NCBI RefSeq assembly: GCF_000711885.1
Contig: NZ_JONK01000021.1
Location: 1 to 64,000, forward strand
Direction: 5' to 3'
From: Chromobacterium haemolyticum DSM 19808
GTDB lineage: Bacteria > Pseudomonadota > Gammaproteobacteria > Burkholderiales > Chromobacteriaceae
DNA length: 64,000 nucleotides
Position 1 is the first letter of the stretch. Each line of letters starts with the position of its first letter. The position numbers were made by a program, and so were the translations under genes. The notes beneath the pieces were generated by a model. It saw nothing but the letters and a program-made list of their open reading frames with translations, was not told the DNA's origin and did not search any database. Shown one piece after another: positions 1-8,302 of this stretch.

Positions 1-337
1 TGACTGATCGCAAAGGAGCCCTCACAGCGCTGGCGCGCTGCCAGAGTGGGCTCAAGCGGGTGCAAAGCCTGCTGTGCGACAGCGGTTACGTGGGCCAGCC
101 CTTCGCGCAGGGAGTGCGGGAGATTCTGGGCGGGTATGTGACGGTACAGATCGCGAAGAGAAGCGAGCTGCATACGTTCAAGGTGATGCCAAAACGATGG
201 ATTGTGGAGCGCAGCTTCGCTTGGTTGGAAAAGAGCAGAAGGCTGTGGAAGAACTGTGAGCGGAAACTCAATACCAGCTTGCAGTTCATCCACTTGGCTT
301 TCCTGGCTCTATTGCTCCGGAGATCGTAAACAGGTTC
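1..337 (+). mobile_element. IS5-family insertion sequence, right end only
   Basis: The window opens inside an insertion sequence. Its right end is the inverted repeat AGATCGTAAACAGGTTC ending at 337, followed by TAA (338-340), which fits a three-base TNA target of the IS1031 type within the IS5 family. The transposase stop codon lies inside this terminal repeat. Directly beyond, GAACCTG (341-347) and GAGCCTGC (352-359) look like remnants of a second end. The terminal sequence is shared with the six short dispersed elements elsewhere in the window. The left part of the element is outside the window. Confidence 0.85.
3..329 (+). CDS. IS5-family DDE transposase, C-terminal part
   Basis: The frame is open from the window edge and ends at TAA 327-329, so only about the last 108 residues are seen. 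CDSGYVG fits the second Asp region of the DDE catalytic triad. WIVERSFAWL, followed by the RRL run, fits the Glu region of IS5-type transposases. The family cuts and joins IS ends. The first Asp would lie upstream of the window, so intactness cannot be judged. It may be the enzyme that recognises the related short elements, but that is inference. Confidence 0.85.
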   Translation, partial: TDRKGALTALARCQSGLKRVQSLLCDSGYVGQPFAQGVREILGGYVTVQIAKRSELHTFKVMPKRWIVERSFAWLEKSRRLWKNCERKLNTSLQFIHLAFLALLLRRS

Positions 338-362
338 TAAGAACCTGCTCGGAGCCTGCATG

Positions 363-379
363 CGCCGCTTCGCGGCGCG
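363..379. other. GC hairpin between IS and transporter gene
   Basis: GCGCCGC, loop TTC and GCGGCGC form a perfect seven-pair stem just past the IS end and 41 bp beyond the stop of the minus-strand transporter. There is no T-run on either side, so it may aid termination or be a neutral GC palindrome. Confidence 0.4.
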
Positions 380-419
380 CGGCCGGCAATGGGCCGCGGG
401 CCGCGCGCGGAACCTCGGC

Positions 420-1733
420 TCAGATATTGTAGACCAGCACCAAGCCGATCAGGACCGGAGCCGCCCAGCAATAAATAAAGCGCACGCCGGAGGCCAAGGC
501 GCTGGGCAATTTCAACTCGGCTCGCATGGTCGGCCAGATCACCCAGCCGGCGAAGCAGGCGGTGCCGATGCCGCCCAGCGGCAGCAGGATGTTGGACGCG
601 GTGTAGTCCATCAGCTCGAACACATTGCGGCCGAACAGCTTCCAACCCGCCAGCGGCCCAAAGGACAACGCCGCCGGCACCCCGGCGCAAAACACCAGCA
701 GACAAATGAGCAGCGTCGCCTTGCGTCGGCCGACGCCCCACTCATCGATGGGAAACACCGCCACCAACTCCAGCAGAGACACCGAAGAAGTCAGCGCCGC
801 CATCAGCAGCAGCAGAAAGAAAGCCGCCGCCAAGCCTTGGCCGAAAGGCAGGTGGTTGAACACCACCGGCATGGTCATATAGGTCAGGCCCGGACCGGCC
901 TGCGGATCCAGACCGAAAGCGTAGATCGCCGGGAAGATCATCAGACCGGCCAGGACCGAGGTCAGCGTGGTCAGGCCGGTGACCCACAATGCCGCGCTCG
1001 CCAATTTCGCGTCCCTGCCCAGGTAGGAACCGTAGGCGATCATGCAGCCGGCGCCCACCGACAAGGAGAAGAAGGCCAAACCCAAGGCCTCCACCAGCAT
1101 GCCCGGCGTCACTTTGGAGAAATCCGGCGTCAGCAGGGCCGCCACGCCGGCCTCCGCGCCCGGCAAAGTCAGCGAGCGCGCAATCAAGCCCAGCATCAGC
1201 AGGAACAATAGCGGCATCAACACCTTGCCCGCCCGCTCAATCCCCTTCTGCACCCCGCACATCACCACTAGCAAGGTCAGCCCGGTGAACAAGGCGTGAG
1301 TCAGCAGCGATTCGAAGGGATTGGACACGTAATCGCCGAACAGCCGCGCCAGCGCCGCCGGGTCGTTGCTCATCACCCGGCCGTCGAGGGCGCGCAGCAG
1401 ATAACCCAGAGTCCAGCCGCCCACCACGCTGTAGAAGGAAAACACCAGGAAGCCGCACAACACGCCGGCATAGCCCACCAGCTTCCAGCGGCGCGAGCCC
1501 AGCCGGGCGAAAGCGCTCACCGCGCCGCAAGCGGCCGCGCGGCCGATGGCGATCTCGGCCAACAGCAAGGCGATGCCCAAGGTGAAGGTGAGCAATAGAT
1601 AGATCAGTAGAAAGGCGCCGCCGCCGTTCATCGCGGTGACGTAGGGAAACTTCCAGATGGAGCCCAGGCCGACCGTGGCGCCGGCCGAAGCCAGAATGAA
1701 ACCGAGGCGGGAACCCCATTGCGTGCGAGACAT
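420..1733 (-). CDS. Sodium:neurotransmitter-symporter (SNF/NSS) family transporter
   Basis: The 437-residue polytopic membrane protein starts with SRTQWGSRLGFILASAGATVGLGSIWKFPY, in pieces typical of the first NSS helix (unwound TM1 with the sodium site, here GATVGLGS-IWKFPY). Family members use sodium to import amino acids or related amines; the substrate cannot be told. I chose ATG at 1733 because AGGAG stands seven bases upstream; an in-frame extension to 1790 lacks such a site. It is monocistronic, next to two other amino-acid permeases in the same orientation. The length is short for the family, whose bacterial members are usually 440-500 residues. Confidence 0.85.
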   Translation of the reverse strand: MSRTQWGSRLGFILASAGATVGLGSIWKFPYVTAMNGGGAFLLIYLLLTFTLGIALLLAEIAIGRAAACGAVSAFARLGSRRWKLVGYAGVLCGFLVFSFYSVVGGWTLGYLLRALDGRVMSNDPAALARLFGDYVSNPFESLLTHALFTGLTLLVVMCGVQKGIERAGKVLMPLLFLLMLGLIARSLTLPGAEAGVAALLTPDFSKVTPGMLVEALGLAFFSLSVGAGCMIAYGSYLGRDAKLASAALWVTGLTTLTSVLAGLMIFPAIYAFGLDPQAGPGLTYMTMPVVFNHLPFGQGLAAAFFLLLLMAALTSSVSLLELVAVFPIDEWGVGRRKATLLICLLVFCAGVPAALSFGPLAGWKLFGRNVFELMDYTASNILLPLGGIGTACFAGWVIWPTMRAELKLPSALASGVRFIYCWAAPVLIGLVLVYNI

Positions 1734-1790
1734 GACAACTCCTGAGTCAGAACAATTTGCCGCCGCACGGGGTAACGCTGGATACAACAA

Positions 1791-1810
1791 GGCCGCCCAT
1801 GACGGCGGCC
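1791..1810 (-). terminator. Putative terminator of the first AroP/PheP-like permease
   Basis: GGCCGCC and GGCGGCC flank a six-base loop. On the minus strand the stem is followed by a T-rich stretch (TTGTTGT). It lies about 140 bp past the permease stop and before the transporter start at 1733, so it could separate the two units. Confidence 0.5.
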
Positions 1811-1949
1811 CGGAAAACAGATGCTAAAATCCCTGGCGCGCCGATTAGCTGCGCCACCACCACGATTTGGTCTGGAATGGGATCTTCTGCTTCATAAGTT
1901 CGCCAGCATGCCGGTTCACGCCCCAGTACGTCAAGCCCGGCATGCGCGC

Positions 1950-3326
1950 TCACGCCTTGTCGACAGCCAAGCCGGCCTCCGCCATCCCCGCCTTCTTCAG
2001 CCGAAAACCTAGCCACAACGCCAGCAACCAGGCCGGCAGCACATACACCGACACCGCGATGCCCGGCGTGAACAACATCACGCCCAGAATCATCAGCATG
2101 AAGGCCAGGCACAGCCAGTTGGCGAACGGATGCCACAGGGAAGCGAACACCAGCTTGCGACCACCCTGGGCGCGGCGAAACTTCAAATGCGTGAGGCTGA
2201 TCATCGCCCAGTTGATCACCAGCGCGGTTACCACCAACGACATCAGCAGCGCCAGCGCGCCGTTGGGCAACAGGTAGTTAAGCACCACGCCGGCGAAAGT
2301 CGCCAGAGCCGAGAACAAGGTGGCGTTGACCGGCACCCCCCGCTTGTCCAGCTTGGCCATGCGCGTGGGCGCATTGCCCTGCTGAGCCAGGCTGAACAAC
2401 ATGCGGCTGGTGGCGTAGACGCCGCCGTTGTACACCGACAAGGCTGCGGTCAGCACCACGAAATTAAGCCCGTGCGCGGCGAAACCGGCCCCGATCTGCT
2501 CAAAAATCATCACAAAGGGGCTGCCGCCGGCAGCCACCTTGCTCCACGGATACAAAGACAGCAGCACCAACAGCGAGCCGATGTAAAAAATCAGCACGCG
2601 GTAGATCACCTGATTCACCGCCTTGGGGATGGTTTTCTGCGGGTCCTGGGTCTCCGCCGCCGCCATGCCTATCAGTTCCAGGCCGCCAAAGGAGAACATG
2701 ATCACCGCCATCGTCATGAACAGGCCTCCGACACCGTGCGGGAAGAAGCCGCCATCGCGCCACAGATTGCTCACCGAGGCCTGCGGACCGCCGTTTCCGG
2801 ACAAGAGCAGATAGCCGCCGAACACGATCATCGCGATGACCGCGCCCACCTTGATCAGCGCGAACCAGAACTCCGTCTCGCCGTAATATTTGACGCTGCT
2901 CAGATTGACGCCGGTGATCACCGTGAAGAAGACCAGCGCGGTGACCCAAGTGGGCACATCCGGCCACCAGTAGCGCACGTATTCGCCGGCGGCCGTCAGT
3001 TCGGCCATGCCGGCCAGCACATACAGCGCCCAGTAATTCCAGCCAGACAGGAAGGCGGGAAACTTGCCCCAGTAGCGATCGGCGAAATGGCTGAGCGAGC
3101 CGGCCACCGGCTCCTCGGCCAACATCTCGCCCAATTGGCGCATGATCAGGAAAATGATGAAGCCGGCGACGGCGTAGCCGAGAATCATAGCCGGTCCGGC
3201 CGCTTTCAACACGCTGGCCGAGCCCAGGAACAGACCAGTGCCGATCGCGCCGCCCAGCGCGATCAACTGAATATGGCGGTTTTTCAGCTCGCGCTTCAAA
3301 CCGGTGGAAGTGGGGGTAACGCTCAC
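1950..3326 (-). CDS. Aromatic amino-acid permease, AroP/PheP type (copy 1)
   Basis: The 458-residue APC-superfamily transporter (AAT family) imports an amino acid with protons through about 12 helices. The N-terminal RELKNRHIQLIALGGAIGTG matches the AroP/PheP/ProY group, as do FSFGGLELIG and the GNAP-RVPVN region; the sequence tracks E. coli PheP closely. The substrate, probably phenylalanine or another aromatic residue, is inferred. It starts at ATG 3326 with GGAG-like bases (AGGAGGCGCC) just upstream. A close paralogue follows at 3680-5056 in the same orientation, which suggests a tandem duplication. Confidence 0.88.
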   Translation of the reverse strand: MSVTPTSTGLKRELKNRHIQLIALGGAIGTGLFLGSASVLKAAGPAMILGYAVAGFIIFLIMRQLGEMLAEEPVAGSLSHFADRYWGKFPAFLSGWNYWALYVLAGMAELTAAGEYVRYWWPDVPTWVTALVFFTVITGVNLSSVKYYGETEFWFALIKVGAVIAMIVFGGYLLLSGNGGPQASVSNLWRDGGFFPHGVGGLFMTMAVIMFSFGGLELIGMAAAETQDPQKTIPKAVNQVIYRVLIFYIGSLLVLLSLYPWSKVAAGGSPFVMIFEQIGAGFAAHGLNFVVLTAALSVYNGGVYATSRMLFSLAQQGNAPTRMAKLDKRGVPVNATLFSALATFAGVVLNYLLPNGALALLMSLVVTALVINWAMISLTHLKFRRAQGGRKLVFASLWHPFANWLCLAFMLMILGVMLFTPGIAVSVYVLPAWLLALWLGFRLKKAGMAEAGLAVDKA

Positions 3327-3679
3327 CTTGGCGCCTCCTGCTGATTGAGTGAATGGAACGGTATTGCTTCATCAATGCAGCAAGGCCCTTACCACTCAAA
3401 ACTGGACAATAAGTCCAATAAAACCAGCAGGACATCCCTATTACATACATCAACTTCAAACAAACCACGACCAGATTAAACAAAACAAGACATAAGGTCA
3501 AAAAGCATTTCACTGCATTTAGCAAAGAATTGCCGACCAATGCTATAGCTTCAAATTATCGGACACTTTGTCCAAAAAAATTTTAATATCGGAGAAGCCG
3601 GCGTAAAAGAGCAGGGCCGCCTGCGGAGGCGGCCCTGCCGATTACGGTCTCGCCAGAGCGGCGACCGATGAAGTCATCC
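3327..3679. promoter_or_regulatory. AT-rich intergenic promoter region with two palindromes
   Basis: This 353-bp gap is far richer in A+T than its surroundings and holds the promoter of permease copy 1. Two short palindromes stand out: TGGAC-AATAA-GTCCA at 3403-3417 and GGACA-CTT-TGTCC at 3561-3573. Both share a GGAC/GTCC core, so they may bind the same regulator. No TyrR-type box is seen. The far end carries the terminator of permease copy 2. Confidence 0.5.
3611..3638 (-). terminator. Rho-independent terminator of permease copy 2
   Basis: GCAGGGCCGCC (3611-3621) and GGCGGCCCTGC (3628-3638) form a perfect 11-pair stem with a six-base loop. On the minus strand the stem is followed by a short T-rich stretch (TCTTTTA). 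It lies 42 bp past the stop at 3680. Confidence 0.8.
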
Positions 3680-5056
3680 TCAAGGCGTTTGACGCGCGGG
3701 CTCCGCCGTCGGTGTGCCCTTGGCGCGATAACCCACCCACAACAGCCCCAACCATATCGGCAACACATAGACCGATACAGCGGCACCCGGCGTCAGCAAC
3801 AGGATCAGCAAAATCATCGCCATGAAGGCCAGGCAGACCCAGTTGGTCAGCGGGAACCAGAAGGATTTGAACACCAGCTGTTCGCCGGCCTCGATCTTGG
3901 CGCGACGGAACTTCAAGTGCGTCAGACTGATCATCGCCCAGTTGGTCACCAAGGCGGCCACCACCAGCGACATCAATATGCCCAGCGCCTCGCCCGGCAA
4001 CACATAGTTGAGGATCACGCAGGCGAAAGTCGCCGCCGCCGAAACCAGGATCGCCATCACCGGCACGCCGCGCTTGTCCACCTGCATCAAGGCCTTGGGC
4101 GCGTTGCCTTGCTTGGCCAGCCCGTACAGCATGCGGCTATTGGCGTAGACGCTGCTGTTGTACACCGACAGCGCCGCGGTCAACACCACAAAGTTAAGCA
4201 GGTTGGCGGTGAGGCCGGAGCCAATCTGCTGGAAAATCATCACGAAAGGGCTGCCGCCGGACGCCACCTTGCTCCACGGATACAAGGACAGCAGCACCAC
4301 CAGCGAACCGATGTAGAAGATCAGGATACGGTAAATCACCTGATTCACCGCCTTGGGGATGGTGGTGCGCGGATTGTCCGCCTCAGCCGCAGTCAAGCCA
4401 ATCAGCTCCAGACCGCCGAAGGAGAACATGATCACCGCCATCATCATGAACAAGCCGCCAAAGCCGTGCGGGAAGAAGCCGCCGTCGCTCCACAAATTGC
4501 TCACCGAGGCCTGCGGACCGCCGGTGCCCGTCAGCAGCAGATAGCCGCCAAACAGAATCATCGCGATCACCGCCACCACCTTGATCAAGGCGAACCAAAA
4601 CTCCGCTTCGCCGTAAACCTTGACGTTGGCCAGGTTGATGCCGTTGATACAGACGAAGAACACCAGCGCAGACACCCAGGTGGGCACATGAGGCCACCAG
4701 TACTGGACATAGGCGCCTACGGCGGTGAGCTCGGCCATGCTGACCAGGATGTACAACACCCAGTAGTTCCAGCCGGACAGGAAACCGGCGAAATCGCCCC
4801 AGTAACGATAGGCGAAGTGGCTGAACGAGCCGGCCACCGGCTCCTGTGCCACCATTTCGCCCAGTTGGCGCATGATCATGAAGGCGATCAGGCCGGCGAT
4901 GGCGTAGCCCAGAATCATCGACGGGCCGGCGGCTTTCAGCACGCTGGCCGAACCGAGGAACAGTCCGGTGCCTACCGCGCCGCCCAGCGCGATCAATTGT
5001 ATGTGGCGGTTTTTCAAGCCGCGTTTCAAACCGGCTTCAGTGGAGATATCAGTCAA
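3680..5056 (-). CDS. Aromatic amino-acid permease, AroP/PheP type (copy 2)
   Basis: The protein has the same length (458 residues) and fold as its neighbour at 1950-3326. Long stretches are identical in the helical core, such as RHIQLIALGGA, FSFGGLELIG and PKAVNQVIYR. It belongs to the APC superfamily, AAT family, with about 12 membrane helices. Differences concentrate in loops and termini, so the copies may differ in substrate or regulation. The upstream region lacks the GGAC palindromes of copy 1, which points to separate control. The start at ATG 5056 aligns with the start of copy 1. Confidence 0.88.
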   Translation of the reverse strand: MTDISTEAGLKRGLKNRHIQLIALGGAVGTGLFLGSASVLKAAGPSMILGYAIAGLIAFMIMRQLGEMVAQEPVAGSFSHFAYRYWGDFAGFLSGWNYWVLYILVSMAELTAVGAYVQYWWPHVPTWVSALVFFVCINGINLANVKVYGEAEFWFALIKVVAVIAMILFGGYLLLTGTGGPQASVSNLWSDGGFFPHGFGGLFMMMAVIMFSFGGLELIGLTAAEADNPRTTIPKAVNQVIYRILIFYIGSLVVLLSLYPWSKVASGGSPFVMIFQQIGSGLTANLLNFVVLTAALSVYNSSVYANSRMLYGLAKQGNAPKALMQVDKRGVPVMAILVSAAATFACVILNYVLPGEALGILMSLVVAALVTNWAMISLTHLKFRRAKIEAGEQLVFKSFWFPLTNWVCLAFMAMILLILLLTPGAAVSVYVLPIWLGLLWVGYRAKGTPTAEPARQTP

Positions 5057-5355
5057 GGCTGCCCCCTCAAATCATCATTTTCCAGCAACATTAATACCAA
5101 CAGCATGACAATTCAGGCAAGCCGCGTCGTTCCTGTTGCAAACATCGACAAGCTGAACATTAAGCACCTAAGCGCAGACTGAGTCAAACGACGACATTGG
5201 ATTTTTATGCCTCGATCACGTCATATATTGAATACAATGAAATTAAATTCGATTATTTAAACAAATACTTTGCTCAAATTGCTCAACAAGCTGCAGACTA
5301 CTGCAAATTTCTGCCACGCGCCCTCTCCTCCGCCCGTATCAGTACAATGACACAT

Positions 5356-5371
5356 AAGCAAGCGTTTGCTT
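5356..5371. promoter_or_regulatory. LacI/PurR-like operator
   Basis: AAGCAAGCGTTTGCTT is a 16-bp near-perfect palindrome (seven of eight pairs) centred on CG. That is the architecture of LacI/PurR-family operators (compare the known PurR site ACGCAAACGTTTGCGT). It stands 200 bp before the glycine-zipper gene and 300 bp before permease copy 2. No regulator gene of this family is in the window. Confidence 0.45.
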
Positions 5372-5380
5372 GCCGATATC

Positions 5381-5394
5381 TTGATTTAAATCAA
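5381..5394. promoter_or_regulatory. Consensus FNR/ANR box
   Basis: TTGATTTAAATCAA matches TTGAT-N4-ATCAA exactly and is a perfect palindrome, as bound by oxygen-sensing FNR/ANR. It sits ten bases from the LacI-like palindrome. Either flanking gene could be the target; the plus-strand gene at 5571 is closer (about 180 bp). Confidence 0.6.
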
Positions 5395-5570
5395 ACCGCT
5401 ATCGATAGTCGCTCCCCGCCCTCGCTCCCGTAAACGCTAACGACTCGCCACTTTTAGTAACAAATGGAAAACATTTAATTTGCAACTGTCTGCCACCATA
5501 AAGTGTCTGAATTTCATCTCACTCATCATGATTACGGCCGCATAGACGGCCTGCTTTTTGGAGACGAACC

Positions 5571-6284
5571 ATGAAACAATCCTTGTTGATCGCCAGCGTG
5601 CTGGGCGGCGGCATTGCCCTTGGCGGTCTGGGCGTGGCCGGCTATCAGGCCGTGAAATCCAACCCGCAAACCGCGGCCGCGCCTCAGCAAACCGCCAGCG
5701 CGCCGGCCGCAGCATCCGCCGCCGCGGTTCTGCCGCCCACGGTGGCCTCCGCTCCGGTTACCGTCGCGGCGGCCGCTGCTCAAACGGCTCAAGCCGTTGC
5801 GAAGCCCGCCGAACCAAGCGCGCCGGCCAAGCCGGCGGCGCCGGTTCACGCCACGCATGCCCGCATTCTGGCGGTGACGCCGATCAAGGAAACCGTCAAT
5901 GCGCCGAAGCAGGTATGCCATCAGGAGCAAGTGACCCATCAAGCGCCGGTTCAGGATCAAAATCGCATCGCCGGCTCCGTGATAGGCGGCGTGCTCGGGG
6001 GCGTGCTGGGCAATCAAGTGGGCGGCGGCAACGGTAAGAAAGCCGCCACCGTGATCGGCGCATTGGCCGGCGGTCTGGCTGGCAACAAGGTGCAGGAAGG
6101 CATGCAGCAACGCGATCAGGTCAACAGCACCCAGACTATTTGCAATGAAGTGAACGAAAGCAGCGAGAAGGTCGTCGGCTACGACGTCAAATACTCGCTG
6201 GACGGCAAGACCGGCACCGTACGCATGGATCGCAAGCCCAAGGGTAAAACCTTGCCGGCCAAGAACGGCAAGGTGCTGGTTTAG
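5571..6284 (+). CDS. Glycine-zipper 2TM envelope protein (17 kDa surface-antigen type)
   Basis: This 237-residue protein begins with a hydrophobic, glycine-rich anchor (about residues 4-25), followed by a long Ala/Pro/Gln-rich linker. Around residues 140-180 comes a glycine-zipper hairpin (AGSVIGGVLGGVLGNQVGGG and ALAGGLAGNKVQ), the core of the Rickettsia 17 kDa antigen and SlyB-like families. The C-terminal part (VVGYDVKYSLDGKTG) is typical of the same families. They sit in the bacterial envelope; the molecular role is poorly defined. There is no lipobox cysteine. GGAG precedes ATG 5571. A strong terminator follows at 6391. Confidence 0.8.
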   Translation: MKQSLLIASVLGGGIALGGLGVAGYQAVKSNPQTAAAPQQTASAPAAASAAAVLPPTVASAPVTVAAAAAQTAQAVAKPAEPSAPAKPAAPVHATHARILAVTPIKETVNAPKQVCHQEQVTHQAPVQDQNRIAGSVIGGVLGGVLGNQVGGGNGKKAATVIGALAGGLAGNKVQEGMQQRDQVNSTQTICNEVNESSEKVVGYDVKYSLDGKTGTVRMDRKPKGKTLPAKNGKVLV

Positions 6285-6390
6285 AGCGGCTACAATCCTG
6301 ATGCTGCGTTGCACCGACTTGCCGCGCGACTTGCTTCGGCCGTAAAAGCTGAATTTTTTGGCCGCGCTTAACCCCCAAGCCTTGCCACGC

Positions 6391-6419
6391 AAAAGCGGAC
6401 CTCCCGGTCCGCTTTTTTT
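6391..6419. terminator. Bidirectional rho-independent terminator
   Basis: GCGGACC (6395-6401), loop TCCC and GGTCCGC (6406-6412) are flanked by AAAA on the left and seven T on the right. It ends the glycine-zipper transcript on the plus strand. It can also stop the minus-strand unit ending at 6578. Confidence 0.88.
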
Positions 6420-6429
6420 CATACCCTCA

Positions 6430-6577
6430 GAACCTGTTCAAAGTCTCGCGAGCTAAAGTGAAGCAAGGCGCTGCCGCAGCGCAGCCCGCTTTGCTCAATA
6501 CGGTATACGAGCATTTCGAAGCCGATACGCATCGCGCCATGTCACCACCGACGCGGAGGCCGATTACAAACAGGTGC
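6430..6577. mobile_element. MITE-like element, copy A (degenerate)
   Basis: The ends are GAACCTGTTC and AAACAGGTGC, and TCA lies on both sides (6427-6429 and 6578-6580), a perfect three-base TNA duplication. The right-hand TCA is the stop codon (TGA on the minus strand) of the hydroxylase gene. The interior motif GAGCATTTCGAAGCCGAT matches other copies in reverse orientation; the rest has diverged. Confidence 0.7.
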
Positions 6578-7435
6578 TCAGCGCCAACGCGCAGCAACCG
6601 CCTCCGCCTCTTCTGGCGGGCCGAACAAGACCGTCCAACGGTCTTTCCAGTTGGGCGCGCGCCAGGCTTCGCGCAGCATGTCGCGCCATTCCACCACGCT
6701 GACCCACAGCGGATTGAAGCTATTCACCGGCTTGACCGTGCCGTAGTCGCAGGGATCTTGCTCGCACTCTTCCACATAGGTGCCGAACAGACGGTCCCAA
6801 ACTACCAACACGCCTGCGTAGTTATGGTCGATGTAGCGCGGATTCTTGGCATGATGGCCGCGATGGATGGATGGAGTGTTGAGCACGTACTCCAGCCAGC
6901 CCAGCTTGGGGCAGGCCTGGGTATGCACAAAGAACTGGAACGCCAGGTTCAGCAACACCACGCCCACCACCTGCTCCGGCGGGAAACCCAGCCAGGCCAG
7001 CGGCAGCCAGAACGCCCACATGCCGGCCAATGGATACATCAGGCTTTGACGGAAGGCGGTGGTGAAATTCATGCGGGTGGAGCTGTGATGAACGCTGTGC
7101 GCCGCCCACAGCCAGCGCACGCGATGACTGACGCGGTGGAACCAGTAGTAGAGAAAATCCTGACCGATGAACAGCAGCAGGAAGCTGAGCCAGGAATCGG
7201 AAAACTGAAACAAGCGGTGCTGCTGATAAATCCATGCGTACAAGGGCAGCACCAGCACCCAGGCCAGCTTGTCCGCGCCCTGATGCAACAAACCCAAACA
7301 GGCGCAGCACACCGAGTCGCGCCAGTCGTAAAGGCTGAGCCGGCCCTGGCGGCGCAAATACCAGAGCTCGCCGGCAACGCAGGCCAGGAATACCGGCGCC
7401 AAAGCCAACAGCAGCAGTTGAATGTCGAACTTCAT
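6578..7435 (-). CDS. Sterol desaturase / fatty-acid hydroxylase family membrane di-iron enzyme
   Basis: The 285-residue integral membrane protein has the histidine clusters that hold the di-iron centre: HRVSH, HSVHH and HRGHH, followed by a distal IDHNYAG. Family members insert oxygen or a double bond into lipids; the substrate is not evident. About four hydrophobic segments flank the clusters. I chose ATG 7435 because GGAGG lies five bases upstream; an extension to 7465 has no such site. It is the last gene of the minus-strand series and its stop codon is the target site of a MITE-like element. Confidence 0.85.
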   Translation of the reverse strand: MKFDIQLLLLALAPVFLACVAGELWYLRRQGRLSLYDWRDSVCCACLGLLHQGADKLAWVLVLPLYAWIYQQHRLFQFSDSWLSFLLLFIGQDFLYYWFHRVSHRVRWLWAAHSVHHSSTRMNFTTAFRQSLMYPLAGMWAFWLPLAWLGFPPEQVVGVVLLNLAFQFFVHTQACPKLGWLEYVLNTPSIHRGHHAKNPRYIDHNYAGVLVVWDRLFGTYVEECEQDPCDYGTVKPVNSFNPLWVSVVEWRDMLREAWRAPNWKDRWTVLFGPPEEAEAVAARWR

Positions 7436-7558
7436 CACCGCCTCCCGCTTGGGAACTGTGTCCACGCGCTAACGCAAACACTTGATTGGAGTTTGAGCTC
7501 TATAATTACTCAAACACCGAATGCCGGCAAGCGGATCAGCCCTGTCCTGCGGTCTACC

Positions 7559-8212
7559 CTACTGCTGCTGACGCGCGCGGAACGCGGTCAAGGCCGCCTC
7601 CCTCTCGCTCCAGGTCCGGTTCACGCTCCTGCGCCCGGACAGGCGCTGCAGATAGGCCTCGCGGTCGGGAAAACCGGCGGTGACGTCTTCGCCCAGCAAG
7701 GCTTTGCTCATCTGCTCCAGCGCCGGCAGGATGCAGGCGGCGCTGATGTCGGCGCTGCTGAAATCTTCGCCACAGGCCCAAGGCCCGTAATCCAGCAACT
7801 GCGCGCAGGCCGCCACGCCTCGAGTGATCTGCTGGCGAGCGGCGTCAATGGCGCCGGCTTCCAGCGGGCTGCCAAACAGCCAATGGCGGTACAGCGGCAG
7901 CGCCGGCGACAACACGTATAAATCCAGCATCGCGCTCAATTGGCGCGCATGAGCGCGGCCGTTCGGCGTAGGCGGCAGCAAGGAGGCGGTGGGATAGGCA
8001 TCCTCCAGCCATTCCAGGATCACCGATGACTCCGCCATGGCGTGGCCGCCCACTTCGACAAAAGGAATCTTGCCCATCGGGCTCTTCGCCAGCAGTTCTT
8101 CCTGCTGCGAAGGGGCGGTGAGGATTTCTTGGAAGTTGACGCCCTTTTCCAGCAAGGCGATTTTGACCTTGTTGTAATAAGGGGACAGCGCAGCGCCGTA
8201 AAGCTTGATCAT
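7559..8212 (-). CDS. Glutathione S-transferase family protein
   Basis: The 217-residue cytosolic protein has an N-terminal thioredoxin-like domain (residues 1-78; IKLYGAALSPYYNKVKIALLEK, MGKIPFVEV, and the glutathione-contacting AESSVILEWLE) and an all-helical C-terminal domain. Such enzymes conjugate glutathione or act as peroxidases or isomerases. The early Ser-Pro-Tyr-Tyr replaces the CPxC of glutaredoxin-like types and suggests a Ser or Tyr catalytic residue. GGAG lies seven bases before ATG 8212. Its neighbours do not reveal a pathway. Confidence 0.85.
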   Translation of the reverse strand: MIKLYGAALSPYYNKVKIALLEKGVNFQEILTAPSQQEELLAKSPMGKIPFVEVGGHAMAESSVILEWLEDAYPTASLLPPTPNGRAHARQLSAMLDLYVLSPALPLYRHWLFGSPLEAGAIDAARQQITRGVAACAQLLDYGPWACGEDFSSADISAACILPALEQMSKALLGEDVTAGFPDREAYLQRLSGRRSVNRTWSEREAALTAFRARQQQ

Positions 8213-8302
8213 TCAGGTCTCCAGGCAGGCCGGGCCTGCGGTTGCTGATGGAAGGCGGCCGGCCATGCTGCAATGCAGGACCAGCCCGGCAGCATTATGC
8301 CA

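Larger units (their letters stand above)
5057..5570. promoter_or_regulatory. AT-rich divergent intergenic region
   Basis: This 514-bp gap lies between the minus-strand permease and the plus-strand glycine-zipper gene. It is A+T-rich and contains a consensus FNR-type box (5381-5394) and a LacI/PurR-like palindrome (5356-5371), listed separately. A 78-codon open frame at 5197-5433 shows no recognisable product and is judged spurious. No RNA gene is apparent. Confidence 0.55.

Noticed and set aside
3668..5182. A 504-codon open frame opposite permease copy 2
   Set aside because: The product is compositionally biased (His, Gln, Arg) and lacks any motif; the opposite strand encodes a clear permease.
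5197..5433. A 78-codon open frame in the A+T-rich gap
   Set aside because: No ribosome site, no recognisable feature and base composition of the non-coding gap; it also overlaps the FNR-type and LacI-like sites.
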